16,335 bases of DNA, taken from positions 1 through 16,335 of the forward strand of contig CAZHDT010000014.1 of assembly GCA_964531505.1 (NCBI GenBank), written 5' to 3'. Within the stretch, counting starts at the first letter, position 1. Every line of letters starts with the position of its first letter. The position numbers were made by a program, and so were the translations under genes. The notes beneath the pieces are model-generated. The model did not search any database and was not told the DNA's origin. It saw only the letters and a program-made list of their open reading frames with translations. Positions 1 to 8,800 of the stretch are shown here, one piece after another. The stretch is from UBA6264 sp964531505. GTDB taxonomy: Bacteria > Patescibacteriota > Patescibacteriia > UBA2591 > UBA6264.

Positions 1-115
1 TCATCATTTTTAAAGCAATAATTTTTAATCCTTTTTTTTCAAAACGAGAAATAATCTCTCCTAAGAGATTTCTTTGTAAAGCATCCGGCTTTAATAAAAT
101 AAGGGTTCTTTCCAT
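1..115 (-). CDS. ndk: Nucleoside diphosphate kinase, N-terminal part (cut by window edge)
   Basis: Only the first 38 codons are inside the window. They begin MERTLILLKPDALQRNLLGE, the first beta strand and helix of nucleoside diphosphate kinase, which moves the gamma phosphate from ATP to other (d)NDPs to balance the NTP pool. The KPDA motif near the N-terminus is diagnostic for the family. The active-site histidine lies further along and would be beyond the edge. The ATG at 115-113 is the only plausible start, and no Shine-Dalgarno sequence stands before it (upstream reads TTTAGTGATAAT). The 255-bp gap to the comEC pieces suggests it has its own promoter, but I could not pick one with confidence. 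Confidence 0.9.
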   Translation of the reverse strand, partial: MERTLILLKPDALQRNLLGEIISRFEKKGLKIIALKMM

Positions 116-235
116 ATTATCACTAAAAAAACAATAATTTATTTTTCAAAAGTTTAATTATTATGGACATTTATGTTTAATGGTAGAAATAGATTAACAT
201 TTTACATTTTAATTGTCAAGACAAAATATAGAACA

Positions 236-271
236 TTGGGGATTAGGGATTGGGTACTTAGGGATTGGAAA
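236..271. repeat. Degenerate heptanucleotide repeat (TTRGGGA type)
   Basis: On the plus strand the sequence reads as consecutive units TTGGGGA (236-242), TTAGGGA (243-249), TTGGGTA (250-256), one extra C, TTAGGGA (258-264), then TTGGAAA (265-271). The 11-mer TTAGGGATTGG occurs twice with a 15-bp offset. Its G-rich composition differs from the AT-rich surroundings. It resembles in style the short tandem repeats scattered between genes in cyanobacteria and some other bacteria. Confidence 0.6.
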
Positions 272-314
272 AAGGAATCTTTAAAAAAATTCTTGCAATT
301 CTTACTTCCTGCCA

Positions 315-341
315 GTTCTGCCAGGTCGAACCTGACAGAAC
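315..341. repeat. GC-rich 12-bp stem hairpin (REP-like)
   Basis: The arms GTTCTGCCAGGT (315-326) and ACCTGACAGAAC (330-341) are inverted copies with one mismatch around a 3-nt loop (CGA). On the minus strand the mismatch becomes a G-U pair, so a transcript running out of the ComEC metallo-beta-lactamase gene could form all 12 pairs. A third CTGCCAG lies just outside at 309-315. The nearest T-run in that transcript (289-283) is about 26 nt beyond the stem, so it is not a canonical intrinsic terminator. A dispersed extragenic repeat or an RNA-stabilising stem fits better. Confidence 0.6.
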
Positions 342-370
342 ATAACCTACCTAGTTTAAAAATTTTTTGA

Positions 371-1243
371 TTATTTCAAAATCAAATTTTCTCCGTCAGT
401 TAAAAATATAATGTCCCCTTTTTCATCGGTTCTTAAAATTTTTACTTGGGCTGTTTTTAAATTTTTTAAAACTCTGAAACTGGGATGACCAAAATTATTT
501 TTTCCACAGGAAATAATCCCATATTCAGGATTAACTAATTTTAAAAAATCCAGCCCAGTAGAATATTTTGAACCATGATGGCCAATTTTTAAAACATCTG
601 ATTTTAAATCAATTTCTTTCGCAATCAATTCTTGTTCTATTTGCTTTGGCGCATCCCCCATAAATAAAAAATTCTTTTGGCCATAATTTAATTTAACTAC
701 CAAAGAAGATGAATTATCATCGCCCTCTAATTTTTTTAAATTATCAAATTCGGGCCAAATAAAATCCAAAGAAAAATTATTGTTTAAATCCATTTTTATC
801 GGCTGGTTTATTTCTTGAACTTCTATTTTATTCGCCTCAATCAATGCCCGCCATTTTTCTCCCGCTGAAGTATTATTATCTAAGCCATTAGTAATAATCT
901 TTTTTATTTGATAGCGTTCTAAAATTTCAACTAAACCAATAAAATGGTCTGAATCAAAATGGCTAACAATAATTAAATCAATTTTTCTTTGATAAAAGGG
1001 AAAAAATTCGTCCATTTTAAAAATAAGACTTTTATCCGGACCGCCATCCAATAAAATATTTTTTTCTTTAGTTTGAATTAGCGTGGCATCACCTTGTCCG
1101 ACATTTAAAAAAACAATTCTTAAATTTCCATCAGGAACCGGCGAGACAATTAAAAATTTTTGATAACCCCAAAAAACCAAAACAGAAAAAATAAATCCTA
1201 AAATTAAAATCAAAAAAAATATTTTAATTTTCTTTAATAACAT
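371..1243 (-). CDS. ComEC C-terminal part: membrane-anchored metallo-beta-lactamase domain protein
   Basis: The 290-aa product has one N-terminal membrane helix (about residues 7-27) and then a metallo-beta-lactamase fold starting at LRIVFLNVGQGDA, a typical opening of the ComEC C-terminal domain. Metal-binding motifs are visible: SHFDSDHFIGL (HxDxDH type), LLDGG before it and IGHHGSKYST later. In ComEC/Rec2 this domain sits on the outer face of the membrane and is thought to degrade one strand of incoming DNA during natural transformation. The gene begins inside the last codons of the channel gene (20-bp overlap, different frame), so the two are translationally coupled or are halves of one frameshifted gene. 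Together they total about 778 aa, close to intact B. subtilis ComEC (776 aa). Confidence 0.88.
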   Translation of the reverse strand: MLLKKIKIFFLILILGFIFSVLVFWGYQKFLIVSPVPDGNLRIVFLNVGQGDATLIQTKEKNILLDGGPDKSLIFKMDEFFPFYQRKIDLIIVSHFDSDHFIGLVEILERYQIKKIITNGLDNNTSAGEKWRALIEANKIEVQEINQPIKMDLNNNFSLDFIWPEFDNLKKLEGDDNSSSLVVKLNYGQKNFLFMGDAPKQIEQELIAKEIDLKSDVLKIGHHGSKYSTGLDFLKLVNPEYGIISCGKNNFGHPSFRVLKNLKTAQVKILRTDEKGDIIFLTDGENLILK

Positions 1244-2690
1244 TTTTTTTAAGATTTAAGAAAAGAAAAAAAATTAAAAGGTATAAAACCAAAACTCCTT
1301 GTTTTGAAAAATCAACAATTAAAAAAGACAAATAAGGAATCTTAGCGACCAATTTAGCCAATAAAATAATAGCAGTTGTTAAAATCCATAAAGGATAAAA
1401 TATCGCCTTAGCCAAAAATAAACTGATTAAACCAAAAATAATAAAACAAAATCCCAAAACCATGACAATTGGCAAGTAAGGGATAATTAAAATATTCATC
1501 AATGGCGCAATTAAAGAAAAATTTCCAAACCGATATAAAACTAAGGGCAAAACTCCAATTTGAGCGCTTAAACTTAAGGCTAAATAATCCTTTCCCAAGG
1601 TAACTTTTTTAAATAATTTTTGAAAAAATGGAAAAAAATAATTAATTCCCAGAATGGCGGAAAAGGAAAATTGAAAACTGAGGTCTGATGCTAAAATTTT
1701 AGGGTTAATAAAAAGCATTAACCCAGCCGTGTAAAAAATAATTCTTTCCGTGTTTTGGGGCCGAGAAAAATTTTGGCTTAAAAGAAAAAGTAAAACCATA
1801 ATTCCGGCCCGCACTGCGGAAGAAGACGCGCCAGTTAAAACAATATAAAAAACAATAAATAAAAGTATAAAATAAAAAGCTTTTTGCCGCGGAATTAAAA
1901 AAACTCTAATAAAAAGCAGCCTAATTAATTGGCTGAAGATAACAAGATGAAGACCGGAAATTGCCAAAAGGTGAGAAATTCCAGAAAAGGCAAACCAATT
2001 TCTTAAATTTTCAGAAACCTGTTTTTTATCGCCCAATAAAAGAGCGGCTAAAAAAGCATTCTGGGGTTCAGGAAAAAAGGAAACTAATAAATTTCTTGAT
2101 TTTGACTTAAAAGCTAAAATCTGATAATAAAAACCCCGTTTATAATTTTTCTCTATTAATTCAATTGACGACCAATTACAAATAGCATAAACATTTTTTT
2201 GCGCTAAATAAGCTTGATAATCAAAAGATTGTGTTTGAAAGGGTTTTTTCAAAAAACAATTGACTTGAAGCAGGTCATGATAATGATATTCGGAATAAAC
2301 CGGCGCCTCAAGTAAAATTTTTCCTTTTATCTTTTCTTGGTTAATTGTGAGTTTTCCTAAGGTCAAATTTATTTTATTATTTCTCAAATCCGGTTCTGAA
2401 ATAACTTTTCCTTGAAAAACAATCTTTTGGTTTTGATAAAAAGAAATATGCTGTTGATTGATTGGATAAAAATTGGCTTCATTGCGGATAAAACCTAAAA
2501 TAAGAAAAAATAAAACGCTAATGATTAGCGCTTTATTTTTTTTAAAAAAATTTGATTTTTTCCAAAACCAAACAACTGTTATTAATAATAAAATTAGAAA
2601 AAGAAAATGGTAAAAAGCTAAAAAAGAGCTCAAAGCAACCCCGATAATAAAAAACTGACAAGCAAATAAAATCAATTTTGATTTTGGCAT
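1224..2690 (-). CDS. comEC: ComEC/Rec2 DNA-uptake channel, N-terminal OB-like and competence domains
   Basis: This 488-aa protein has two or three membrane helices at the N-terminus, a soluble segment (about residues 70-180, containing FQGKVISEPDLRNNKINL) matching the ComEC DUF4131/OB-like domain, and a multi-helix competence domain with the signature FAFSGISHLLAISGLHLVIF and later TGASSSAVRAGIMVLLF. In transformable bacteria ComEC carries single-stranded DNA across the inner membrane, and many CPR genomes keep it, probably for nucleotide scavenging. It stops at 1224 just after its last helix, and the metallo-beta-lactamase domain follows in an overlapping frame. A strong AGGAGG lies only 1 nt before the ATG and overlaps the prfB stop. 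That spacing is unusually short, but no better start is visible. Confidence 0.9.
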   Translation of the reverse strand: MPKSKLILFACQFFIIGVALSSFLAFYHFLFLILLLITVVWFWKKSNFFKKNKALIISVLFFLILGFIRNEANFYPINQQHISFYQNQKIVFQGKVISEPDLRNNKINLTLGKLTINQEKIKGKILLEAPVYSEYHYHDLLQVNCFLKKPFQTQSFDYQAYLAQKNVYAICNWSSIELIEKNYKRGFYYQILAFKSKSRNLLVSFFPEPQNAFLAALLLGDKKQVSENLRNWFAFSGISHLLAISGLHLVIFSQLIRLLFIRVFLIPRQKAFYFILLFIVFYIVLTGASSSAVRAGIMVLLFLLSQNFSRPQNTERIIFYTAGLMLFINPKILASDLSFQFSFSAILGINYFFPFFQKLFKKVTLGKDYLALSLSAQIGVLPLVLYRFGNFSLIAPLMNILIIPYLPIVMVLGFCFIIFGLISLFLAKAIFYPLWILTTAIILLAKLVAKIPYLSFLIVDFSKQGVLVLYLLIFFLFLNLKKNVIKEN

Positions 2691-2695
2691 CCCTC

Positions 2696-3836
2696 CTATT
2701 TTTTAAAGCGGAGACAACTTTCAATAATTTCTTCTAAATTTCCATTTAAAATGTCTTCTACTTGATCTGTTTCATAATTGCTTCTTAAATCCTTAACCAT
2801 TTGATATGGTTGAAGGACGTAAGAACGAATTTGATTTCCCCAGGAAGCTGATTTAAATTCTCCTTTTAAGCGGTCCTTTTCCTCCTGTTTCTCCGCTTGA
2901 TTATATTGATAAAGTTTTGATTTTAAAACTTGCATCGCTCTTTCTTTATTTTGGAGTTGCGAGCGTTCTGATTGACAAGTGGCAATTAGATTAGTGGGTA
3001 GATGAACAATTCTAACCGCAGTTTCATTTTTTTGGACATTCTGACCACCATGGCCGGAAGCTAAAAAAGTATCAATCCTTAAATCTTTTTCATTTATTTC
3101 CACTTCTTCTTCGGTTATTTCCGGCAAAACCTCAACCAAAGCGAATGAAGTATGTCTCATTTTTTCCGCGTCAAAAGGAGAAATTCTTACTAACCGATGA
3201 ACTCCTGCTTCATTTTTTAAAAAACCATAAGCAAATTCTCCTTTAATTTCTAAAACAACGCTTTTCATCCCAGCTTCCATTCCCTTGGAATGGTTTATTA
3301 TTTCCGCAATCCATCCTTTTTTAAGGGCATATCTGGAATACATTCTTAAAAGAATTTCCGTCCAATCTTGGGCATCCACTCCTCCGGCGCCGGCAAAAAT
3401 TGAAAGGAAAACATTCTTTTGGTCATAAGGTCCGTTTAAAAATACTGTTTTCTCAAAATCATTAAGTTCTTTTTCGATTATTAAAGATTGCTTTTGAATT
3501 TCTTTTTTTAATTCTCTTTGGTTTAATTCTGATAGAGAATTTTCTCCTTTAAATTTTACTAAATCAATTATTTTATCTTGTTGAATCAATTTGGCAAATT
3601 CCAAACAATCATAAATTGATTTTTTAATTCTTTCCAGTTTCTCAAAAAATTTTTTTAAATCAGTTATTCTTTTTGATTTTTTCTCTGCCAATTCCCGATT
3701 CTGCCAGAAACCGGCGCAACCCATTTCCGTTTCTATTTCCTTAATTTCATTTTTCTTTTTAGTTAAGTCAAAGATAGTCTCCGACTTTGCGGAGCCTCTG
3801 TTTAAAATTTTCCAATTCTTGAATTAATTCCTGCAT
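2696..3836 (-). CDS. prfB: Peptide chain release factor 2, expressed by +1 programmed frameshift
   Basis: The gene is in two frames. The ATG at 3836-3834 opens 22 codons (MQELIQELENFKQRLRKVGD, then YL) that run into UGA (3770-3768) in the context CUU UGA C. Skipping the U at 3770 continues with GAC, giving D-LTKKKNEIKEIETE and then the long frame from 3724. Total is about 379 aa, against 365 in E. coli. RF2 releases peptides at UAA and UGA. The UGA-reading SPF tripeptide is at residues 219-221 and the catalytic GGQ at 263-265 (full-length numbering), inside SGHGGQNVQKNETAVRIVH. Low RF2 lets ribosomes pause at the UGA and shift, raising RF2. An SD-like GGAG (3782-3779) lies 5 nt before CUU. 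A caller starting at 3724 would lose the N-terminal 37 residues. The ATG is 14 nt after the htrA stop. Confidence 0.95.
3767..3783 (-). promoter_or_regulatory. RF2 +1 programmed frameshift site with SD-like stimulator
   Basis: On the minus strand this reads CGGAGACTATCTTTGAC. The slippery codon CUU (3773-3771) is in the P site, UGA (3770-3768) in the A site, and C follows, as in E. coli (UAU CUU UGA C, including the preceding UAU codon). GGAG can pair with the anti-SD of 16S rRNA, but it is 5 nt from CUU compared with 3 nt for the E. coli AGGGGG. CTCCG (3794-3790) and CGGAG (3783-3779) could form a 5-bp hairpin covering the SD-like element when no ribosome is present. Confidence 0.9.
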
Positions 3837-3850
3837 ATTTTATATTTCCA

Positions 3851-5146
3851 TTATTTACTTTGATATTCTTCTAAAATAACCTTGATATTTTTTTCTTCTC
3901 CTTGATGATAAATTTTTAATTCAATTTCTTCATTGGGTTGGAATTTTTGAATTTCTTTTGCTAAAGAATTTTCCTGGTCAATTTTTTTTCCTTCAATTTC
4001 CAAAATAATGTCATTTTCCGCCAAACCGGCTTTATTTGCCGGCGAACCGGGAATGATTGCCAAATCAGTTGCTTGTTCTCCCCTGATAATTAAAACGCCA
4101 TAGTCATAGGGTAAATTATTTTTTTGTGCGATTTCTACATTAAGAATAAGATACCTAATTCCTAAAAAGGGGCGAACAATTCGGCCATATTCTTTAACAC
4201 TTTCAATGACCTGTTTGGCTTGATTGATTGGAATAGCAAACCCGATCAGCTGTCCCCCTTGATTAATGGCCGTATTAATGCCAATAACCTTCCCATTGAT
4301 ATCAATTAAAGGTCCGCCAGAATTGCCAAAATTAATTGCGGCATCAGTCTGAATAACATTTTCTAAAACTTCTGATTGCCCAAAAGAACTTCCAGCCACA
4401 ATTCGTCGGCTAATGCCACTTATCACACCTTTAGTGACGGTATTGCGATATTCTCCTAAAGCATTGCCAATGGCGATTACGGTTTGACCAATTTTTATTT
4501 GGTCAGAATCTCCCAAATCAACTTCTGGCAAATTAAAATCTTCCTGATTAATTTTTAAAATCGCAATATCATTAAAAGGGTCACGCGCTAAAACCTGAGC
4601 TTCATAACTATCGCCTTGATTGGTAATAACAGTATATTCCGCATTTTCGTCGTCAACTACGTGCTTATTAGTTAAAATCAAACCCTCTTGAGAAGAAATT
4701 ATAAAACCGGTCCCACTTCCTACTTCCTGTTTTTCTTTCTCTTCTGGTTGAGGGGGGTTTGGAACCGGAGTAGGAATTCTAACACCGGGATAATCTAAAT
4801 CCGGATAACTAAAAAATTGATTAAAAAAATCGTTAAAAGAAGAATCTTGAGGATAAACAGAAACATCCTTGCTAATAATAATGTTAACCACTGAGGGATT
4901 TATTTTTTCCACGGCTTTAATAATTTTTTCCTCGTTGCCTATAGGAAAAAAAATATTTTTATCTTCCTTGTCTTCTTCACTTAAAGAATAATTTTCCGAA
5001 TTAATTTCCTTTATTAATCTTTGGTTAGAATAAATTCTCTTAGAAATATAAAAACCGGAAAATCCTCCGGCCAAAGATCCAATAATTAAACTGATTAAAA
5101 CGATTAAGATTAAATAATTTAATAAATTTTTATTTTCTGTTCTCAT
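3851..5146 (-). CDS. HtrA/DegP-like trypsin-type serine protease with PDZ domain
   Basis: The product is a membrane-anchored S1C protease that degrades or refolds damaged envelope proteins. One N-terminal helix (LLNYLILIVLISLIIGSLAG) anchors it. Residues 68-84 are a low-complexity acidic linker, and a proline-rich loop (IPTPVPNPPQPEEKEK) precedes the first catalytic strand. The catalytic triad is visible as His in LTNKHVV, Asp in DPFNDIAILKI and Ser in NFGNSGGPL. One C-terminal PDZ domain includes IIPGSPANKAGLAENDIILEI. The frame extends 3 codons upstream to a TTG at 5155, but I chose the ATG at 5146-5144 (431 aa, MRTENKNLLNY). No close SD is visible for either. It sits 18 nt after the nrdG stop and 14 nt before prfB, so it is probably in the same transcript. 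Confidence 0.93.
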   Translation of the reverse strand: MRTENKNLLNYLILIVLISLIIGSLAGGFSGFYISKRIYSNQRLIKEINSENYSLSEEDKEDKNIFFPIGNEEKIIKAVEKINPSVVNIIISKDVSVYPQDSSFNDFFNQFFSYPDLDYPGVRIPTPVPNPPQPEEKEKQEVGSGTGFIISSQEGLILTNKHVVDDENAEYTVITNQGDSYEAQVLARDPFNDIAILKINQEDFNLPEVDLGDSDQIKIGQTVIAIGNALGEYRNTVTKGVISGISRRIVAGSSFGQSEVLENVIQTDAAINFGNSGGPLIDINGKVIGINTAINQGGQLIGFAIPINQAKQVIESVKEYGRIVRPFLGIRYLILNVEIAQKNNLPYDYGVLIIRGEQATDLAIIPGSPANKAGLAENDIILEIEGKKIDQENSLAKEIQKFQPNEEIELKIYHQGEEKNIKVILEEYQSK

Positions 5147-5164
5147 AAATTTCAAATTAAATTA

Positions 5165-5884
5165 CTAAACCCTTAAATTTATTTTAAAATCTTTTTTAAT
5201 CTTTTCCTTGATTGCTTCAAACCAATCATTTGAATAAGGACTCTCTTTCAAATTTTTGTCTAAAACATTTTTTGAGTTAAATTGCTGAAGATAATAATTT
5301 TTTGCCCCTTTTAAATCTTTAATAATTTCTAAAATATCCTCCGATGTCAATAAATTAGGAACCGCCGTAGTTCTAAACTCATAATTTATTTCTGACCCAA
5401 TAATTAATTTGACACTTTTTTTTATTTTTTTCAAATCAATTTTCTGACCGGATAATTTATCATATTTATCCTGCTTTAACGGAGCCTTAATATCCATCGC
5501 TATATAATCAATCGCTTTTTTCTCAATTAAAAATTCTAATGCCCGGGGGAATGACCCATTTGTTTCTATTCCAACCAAAAGACCAATTTCTTTTATTTTT
5601 TGAATAAAATCAATTAAATTTTTAAGGCCGGCAGAATCTTTATTTTCCATCCCCAGTAAAGGCTCTCCACCGGTAATCATAACGCCGTCTAATAAATCAT
5701 TATTAGATTTTAAATAATCCAAAATTTCTTTTTCAGTAATTACGGGAAATTTATCCTGGTTTAAAACTAAATCAAAATTATGGCAAAATGGGCAACGAAA
5801 ATTACAACCGCCAGTAAAAATAACTGAACAAACTTTGTTTGGCCATTCGTTTAAAGAAACTTTTTGCCATCCTCTAAAAATCAT
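5165..5884 (-). CDS. nrdG: Anaerobic ribonucleotide reductase-activating radical SAM protein
   Basis: The product is the activase for NrdD. It uses a 4Fe-4S cluster and S-adenosylmethionine to abstract a hydrogen and install the glycyl radical on NrdD. The cluster motif CNFRCPFC (CxxxCxxC, residues 27-34) is intact and the SAM-binding GGE appears in MITGGEPLLG. The frame is open up to an ATG at 5950, overlapping nrdD by 56 nt, but I chose the ATG at 5884-5882 (239 aa). From there the protein opens MIFRGWQKVSLNEWPNKVCS, which matches the usual short N-terminus of this family, and an AAGGA overlapping the nrdD stop lies upstream with a rather long spacer of about 15 nt. Its place directly after nrdD gives coupled expression with its substrate. 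Confidence 0.93.
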   Translation of the reverse strand: MIFRGWQKVSLNEWPNKVCSVIFTGGCNFRCPFCHNFDLVLNQDKFPVITEKEILDYLKSNNDLLDGVMITGGEPLLGMENKDSAGLKNLIDFIQKIKEIGLLVGIETNGSFPRALEFLIEKKAIDYIAMDIKAPLKQDKYDKLSGQKIDLKKIKKSVKLIIGSEINYEFRTTAVPNLLTSEDILEIIKDLKGAKNYYLQQFNSKNVLDKNLKESPYSNDWFEAIKEKIKKDFKINLRV

Positions 5885-5894
5885 GCTAATAAAT

Positions 5895-8800
5895 TTATTC
5901 CTTAATTTTAAAAGCCACTCTTTGTTTATATTCTTCTTGTTTGCCCTCATTCCATTGCTTAACCGGTCTTAAATAACCGACAATCCTGGAATAAACTTCT
6001 GTCTCCTCTTGGCATTCAGGACAAATAAATTTTTCCCCCGGCAAATAGCCGTGATTTGGACAAATACTAAAAGTAGGAGTTAGTGTTAAATAAGGAAGTT
6101 TAAATTTATTAAAAACTTTTTTAACCAAATTTTTTACTACCTCTGAATCATAAATCCTTTCTCCTAAAAAAGCATGAAAAACTGTGCCTCCGGTATATTT
6201 TATTTGTAAACCATCTTGATTTTCCAAAGCTTGAAATAAATCTTCTCCATAATCAACCGGCAATTGAGTGGAATTAGTATAATAGGGATTATCTTTTCCG
6301 GCGGTAATAATATCAGGATAAGATTCTTTATCTATTTTAGCTAAACGATAACTGGTTCCTTCAGCCGGCGTTGCTTCCAAGTTATAAATATTGCCAGTTT
6401 CCTTTTGATAACCAATCAAGCGACTTCTCATAAAATCCAAGATTTTTTCTGCGAAAATTCTGCCTCTTTCAGAAATAATTTTTTCATTCATAAAATTAAG
6501 CAAAGTTTCATTCATTCCCACTAAACCAATGGTGGAAAAATGATTCGCCCAATACTGTCCCCTCATTTTTTTTATTTCAGACAAATAAAATTGAGAATAA
6601 GGATAAAGATTTTTTTCAGTAAATCCTTCCAAAGCTTTTCTTTTAATTTCCAAACTTTCTTTGGCTAAATCCATTGTCTGACCTAATCTTTTAAAAAATT
6701 CTTCTTCATTTTTGCATAAATAGCCAATTCTTGGAAGATTAATGGTGACCACTCCTATACTGCCGGTAAGGGGATTGGAACCAAAAAGTCCGCCGCCGCG
6801 ATGATGCAAGTCTTTATTATTCAATCTTAAACGGCAACACATTGAGCGAATATCTTCCGGGTCCAAATCAGAATTAATAAAATTGGAAAAATAATTAATT
6901 CCATATTTAGCCGTTGCTTCCCACATTAATTTTAATTTTGGATTTTCCCAATTAAAATTTTTGGTGATATTAATAGTCGGGATGGGAAAGGTAAAAACCC
7001 GCTGTTTAGCATCACCATCCATAATCACTTCATAAAAAGCCTGATTAAAAATATCCATTTCGTTTTGAAAATCCCCATAAGTTTCTTTTTGATTCTCTCC
7101 GCCGATAATAACTGGAACTTTAGTCAAATTTTTTAATGGCTCCAAATCTAGGGTAACATTAGTAAATGGGGTATTTCCGGTAATAAAAATTTTTCCATTT
7201 CTTCTAGCAACTACTGTTTCATTATCCGTATTCGGACACCAAATTATTCCCTGATAATTAACCTTTTTAACTTCATTAATATAAGTATCTTTGTGTTTGA
7301 TAACTCTAATAATATACCTATCCTTTTTTGACAATTTGTTATCTGGGTGGCGGATTAAAACTGAAGCGCCATAACCGGCATTAACAATAACATGGAGTAA
7401 ACTATCTTTTATAGATTCCTCTGTGGTTGTAATTTTACAATCATCGTGGCCATCCCCTTTAATATAAGTTTTTATAAAAGTTTTTGAATCCTCGGTATTT
7501 ATTTTAAGAATATTTTCGGGAACAAATTTAATACCTTTATTTTTAGAACTATTAAAATATTTTAATATTTTTCTGGTACTATTTGCGTCAAATCTAATAA
7601 CGTTACAATCCACTCCTAATCCTTTTTGGATTCTTTCAGTATATTCTAATTTTAAACTTCGACATAAAGAAGTAATTTCTTCATAATTTTCCAAATTTTT
7701 TTCTTTTGACTGATAAATACTAACTCTTCCGCTTCCCCGACCACTTTTATCCATTGTTCCTTCTGCTATTAACCAAGCGATTAGTTTAACCTCATCTTCA
7801 TTTAACCGGTTATTTCCTAAAACATTTCCCTCGCTCCCCACTGGTACTATGAAGGGCGAATTTAATTTTAAAACTTTTTCTATTTTTTCCAAAACATAAT
7901 TATTTGAATTGAACATTTTTCTTACCACTCGATGTTCTGGAGAAATTAATTGATCGCTAATTCTATTTTTTAAATTATACATTATTCCATTATATTTTTT
8001 AGCAAAAACATTATTAACCGGCAAATATTCAATGAATCCTTTTTCGATATTGAAAGTAGCGATGATACTCTCTTTTTTAATTTGGTGATAATTTTTCCAC
8101 CCATCTTTTGTTAAAATTTCCGTGTCTTCAGACAAGCACTGAAAACCAACTCGAGTCGGAACATTGCAATTAAACATAAATTCCTGAATGGCTTGTTTTA
8201 CTTGTTTATAGGTTAAATGGTCGTACCGAATAAAAGGAGCCAAAAAAGTATCAAAGGAAGAAACCGCGATGGCGCCCGCGGCTTCTCCTTGTAAAGTATA
8301 AAAAAAGTTAACTAATTGGCCAAGCGCTGAATGCAAATGTTTTGCCGGTTTAGAAGAAATTTTTCCGGAAACGCCGGTAAAACCTTTAACCAAAAGGTCT
8401 TGAAGGTTCCAACCAACACAATAAGGAGCTAAAATCCCCAAATCGTGAATATGAAAATCCCCTCTTTTAGATGCTTCCCTGATTTCCACCGGATAAACTT
8501 TTTCCAGCCAATATTTTTTAGTAACGGTATTGGAAATATAGTTATTCAAACCCTGTAAAGAATAGGTCATATTAGCATTTTCTTTGACTTCCCAATCAAC
8601 TTCTTTCAAATATTGATCAACCATACTAATGCTCTCGCTGGTTACTTTCATAGCTTCCCTTATTTTTCTTCTTTGCTCACGATAAATAATATAAGCCTTC
8701 GCCACTTCAACCAAATCAGCTTGAATTAAAACTTCTTCTACTAAATCTTGAACTTCTTCGACGGTTGGCGCTTTTTCATCAAAACGACGATTAAGAATTT

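Larger units (their letters stand above)
116..370. other. Intergenic region with hairpin and heptamer repeats
   Basis: This is the longest gene-free stretch in the window. It lies between the stop of the ComEC metallo-beta-lactamase gene and the start of ndk. It holds degenerate 7-bp repeats at 236-271 and a GC-richer hairpin at 315-341, both listed separately. A 65-codon plus-strand frame at 173-370 has no recognisable protein features and runs through both repeat structures, so I do not call it a gene. Confidence 0.6.

Noticed and set aside
315..341. Hairpin as the intrinsic terminator of the ComEC genes
   Set aside because: The first T-run on the minus strand is about 26 nt beyond the stem, too far for a standard intrinsic terminator.
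173..370. 65-codon plus-strand ORF in the ndk-comEC gap
   Set aside because: It reads through the heptamer repeat and the hairpin, has no recognisable domain, no RBS, and is the only plus-strand candidate in a minus-strand region.
2542..2724. 60-codon minus-strand ORF overlapping the comEC start and prfB end
   Set aside because: It is an alternate frame of comEC with no features; both neighbours are well supported.
2696..3836. prfB as a pseudogene with an in-frame UGA
   Set aside because: The UGA is in the exact CUU UGA C context of RF2 programmed frameshifting and the +1 frame joins perfectly to intact RF2.
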